Below, in pieces: positions 5,873-6,241 of a stretch of 6,241 nucleotides of DNA. The stretch lies in the NCBI GenBank assembly GCA_017534025.1, contig JAFWDF010000107.1, forward strand, positions 1-6,241, in the 5' to 3' direction. How positions within the stretch are numbered: the first letter of the stretch is position 1; the number at the start of each line of letters is the position of its first letter. Source of the DNA: Bacillota bacterium. GTDB taxonomy: Bacteria; Bacillota; Clostridia; Peptostreptococcales; Anaerovoracaceae. The translations under genes and the position numbers were made by a program. A model generated the notes under the pieces. It was not told where the DNA came from. It saw nothing but the letters and a program-made list of their open reading frames with translations, and ran no database searches.

Positions 5873-6241
5873 TTACAGCCCGATGGACTGGGCAAGCCCT
5901 TCCAGAGCGGTTTCGAACTCTTCGCTCCGGAAGCAGTACTGCATGTCCGTGAATTCGGAGCGGAGCTTGGAAACGTCATCCGCCACATCCGCATTATTAA
6001 GAATGCAGTCTGCCATCAGTTCCGCCAGGCGGTCGAATTCCTCCGGTCCGAAGCCGAACCGGGTCATTTCGTTGACACCCATGCGCAGCGCGCCGGAAGC
6101 CGTGAAGCCTTCTTCATCCGGAGTCGCCTGGTAATTCACGATGATATTATTCTTTTCCAGGCGGCTGGCAATCTCTGTGCCGGCACCATAGCCGACGGAG
6201 ACGATTACCTGGTGCGTCTCGGTATAATCCATGGCCGGATC
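5873..6241 (-). CDS. glyA: Serine hydroxymethyltransferase-like protein, C-terminal part (5' end outside window)
   Basis: This is a partial gene. The reading frame is open to the right edge (the codons Asp-Pro-Ala precede the Met at 6232), so that Met is internal and only about 122 C-terminal residues are visible, ending in TAA at 5873. The fragment matches the small C-terminal domain of PLP-dependent SHMT. It has a THQVIV strand, then EIASRLEKNNIIVNYQ, where SHMTs choose the subdomain fold, then SGALRMGVNEMTRFGF, equivalent to the family's SGIRIGTPALTTRGF. The Arg in SGALRMG would bind the substrate carboxylate. SHMT interconverts serine + THF with glycine + methylene-THF in the cytosol, which fits its place 56 nt upstream of gcvH. 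The VNEMTRFG wording differs from the E. coli-type enzyme and resembles a divergent SHMT branch of anaerobes and archaea (from memory). The catalytic lysine region lies outside the window, so another fold-type I PLP enzyme is not fully excluded. Confidence 0.77.
   Translation of the reverse strand, partial: DPAMDYTETHQVIVSVGYGAGTEIASRLEKNNIIVNYQATPDEEGFTASGALRMGVNEMTRFGFGPEEFDRLAELMADCILNNADVADDVSKLRSEFTDMQYCFRSEEFETALEGLAQSIGL

Overview
The window carries one co-directional gene cluster, all on the minus strand, so it reads from high to low coordinates. It encodes most of a glycine cleavage system (GCS) with its lipoate supply. In transcription order: the 3' end of a serine hydroxymethyltransferase-like gene (glyA type, cut by the window edge), gcvH, gcvPA, gcvPB, a lipoate-protein ligase gene (lplA) split between two reading frames, and lpdA. 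A strong intrinsic terminator lies 23 nt after lpdA. Gaps are short (56, 67, -4, 40 and 38 nt), and I see no convincing internal promoter or terminator, so this looks like one operon whose promoter lies beyond the right edge.

The proteins fit one pathway. GcvPA/GcvPB form the two-subunit PLP-dependent P-protein, which decarboxylates glycine and passes the aminomethyl group to the lipoyl arm of GcvH. The T-protein (GcvT, not in this window) would release ammonia and methylene-tetrahydrofolate. LpdA reoxidises the dihydrolipoyl arm with NAD+. LplA would attach scavenged lipoate to GcvH. SHMT joins methylene-THF and glycine to serine, or runs in reverse.

The split P-protein (two subunits rather than one fused polypeptide of about 950 residues), strong AAGGAGG-type ribosome binding sites, an LpdA with the GGTCLHRGC active-site variant and a moderately GC-rich sequence suggest a Bacillota (Clostridia-like or related) anaerobe. 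This is an inference, not an identification.

The main irregularity is lplA. The large catalytic domain (about residues 1-238) is in one frame and the C-terminal domain in another. The junction sits at a conserved WEW-x-YG segment near 1895-1900 and is explained by one missing base. It may be a true mutation, a sequencing or assembly error, or, less likely, a natural two-gene ligase. Otherwise this is an ordinary GCS operon; I found no mobile element, CRISPR array, tRNA/rRNA gene or evidence of an undescribed system. Positions 1-136, beyond the terminator, hold no gene I can support.
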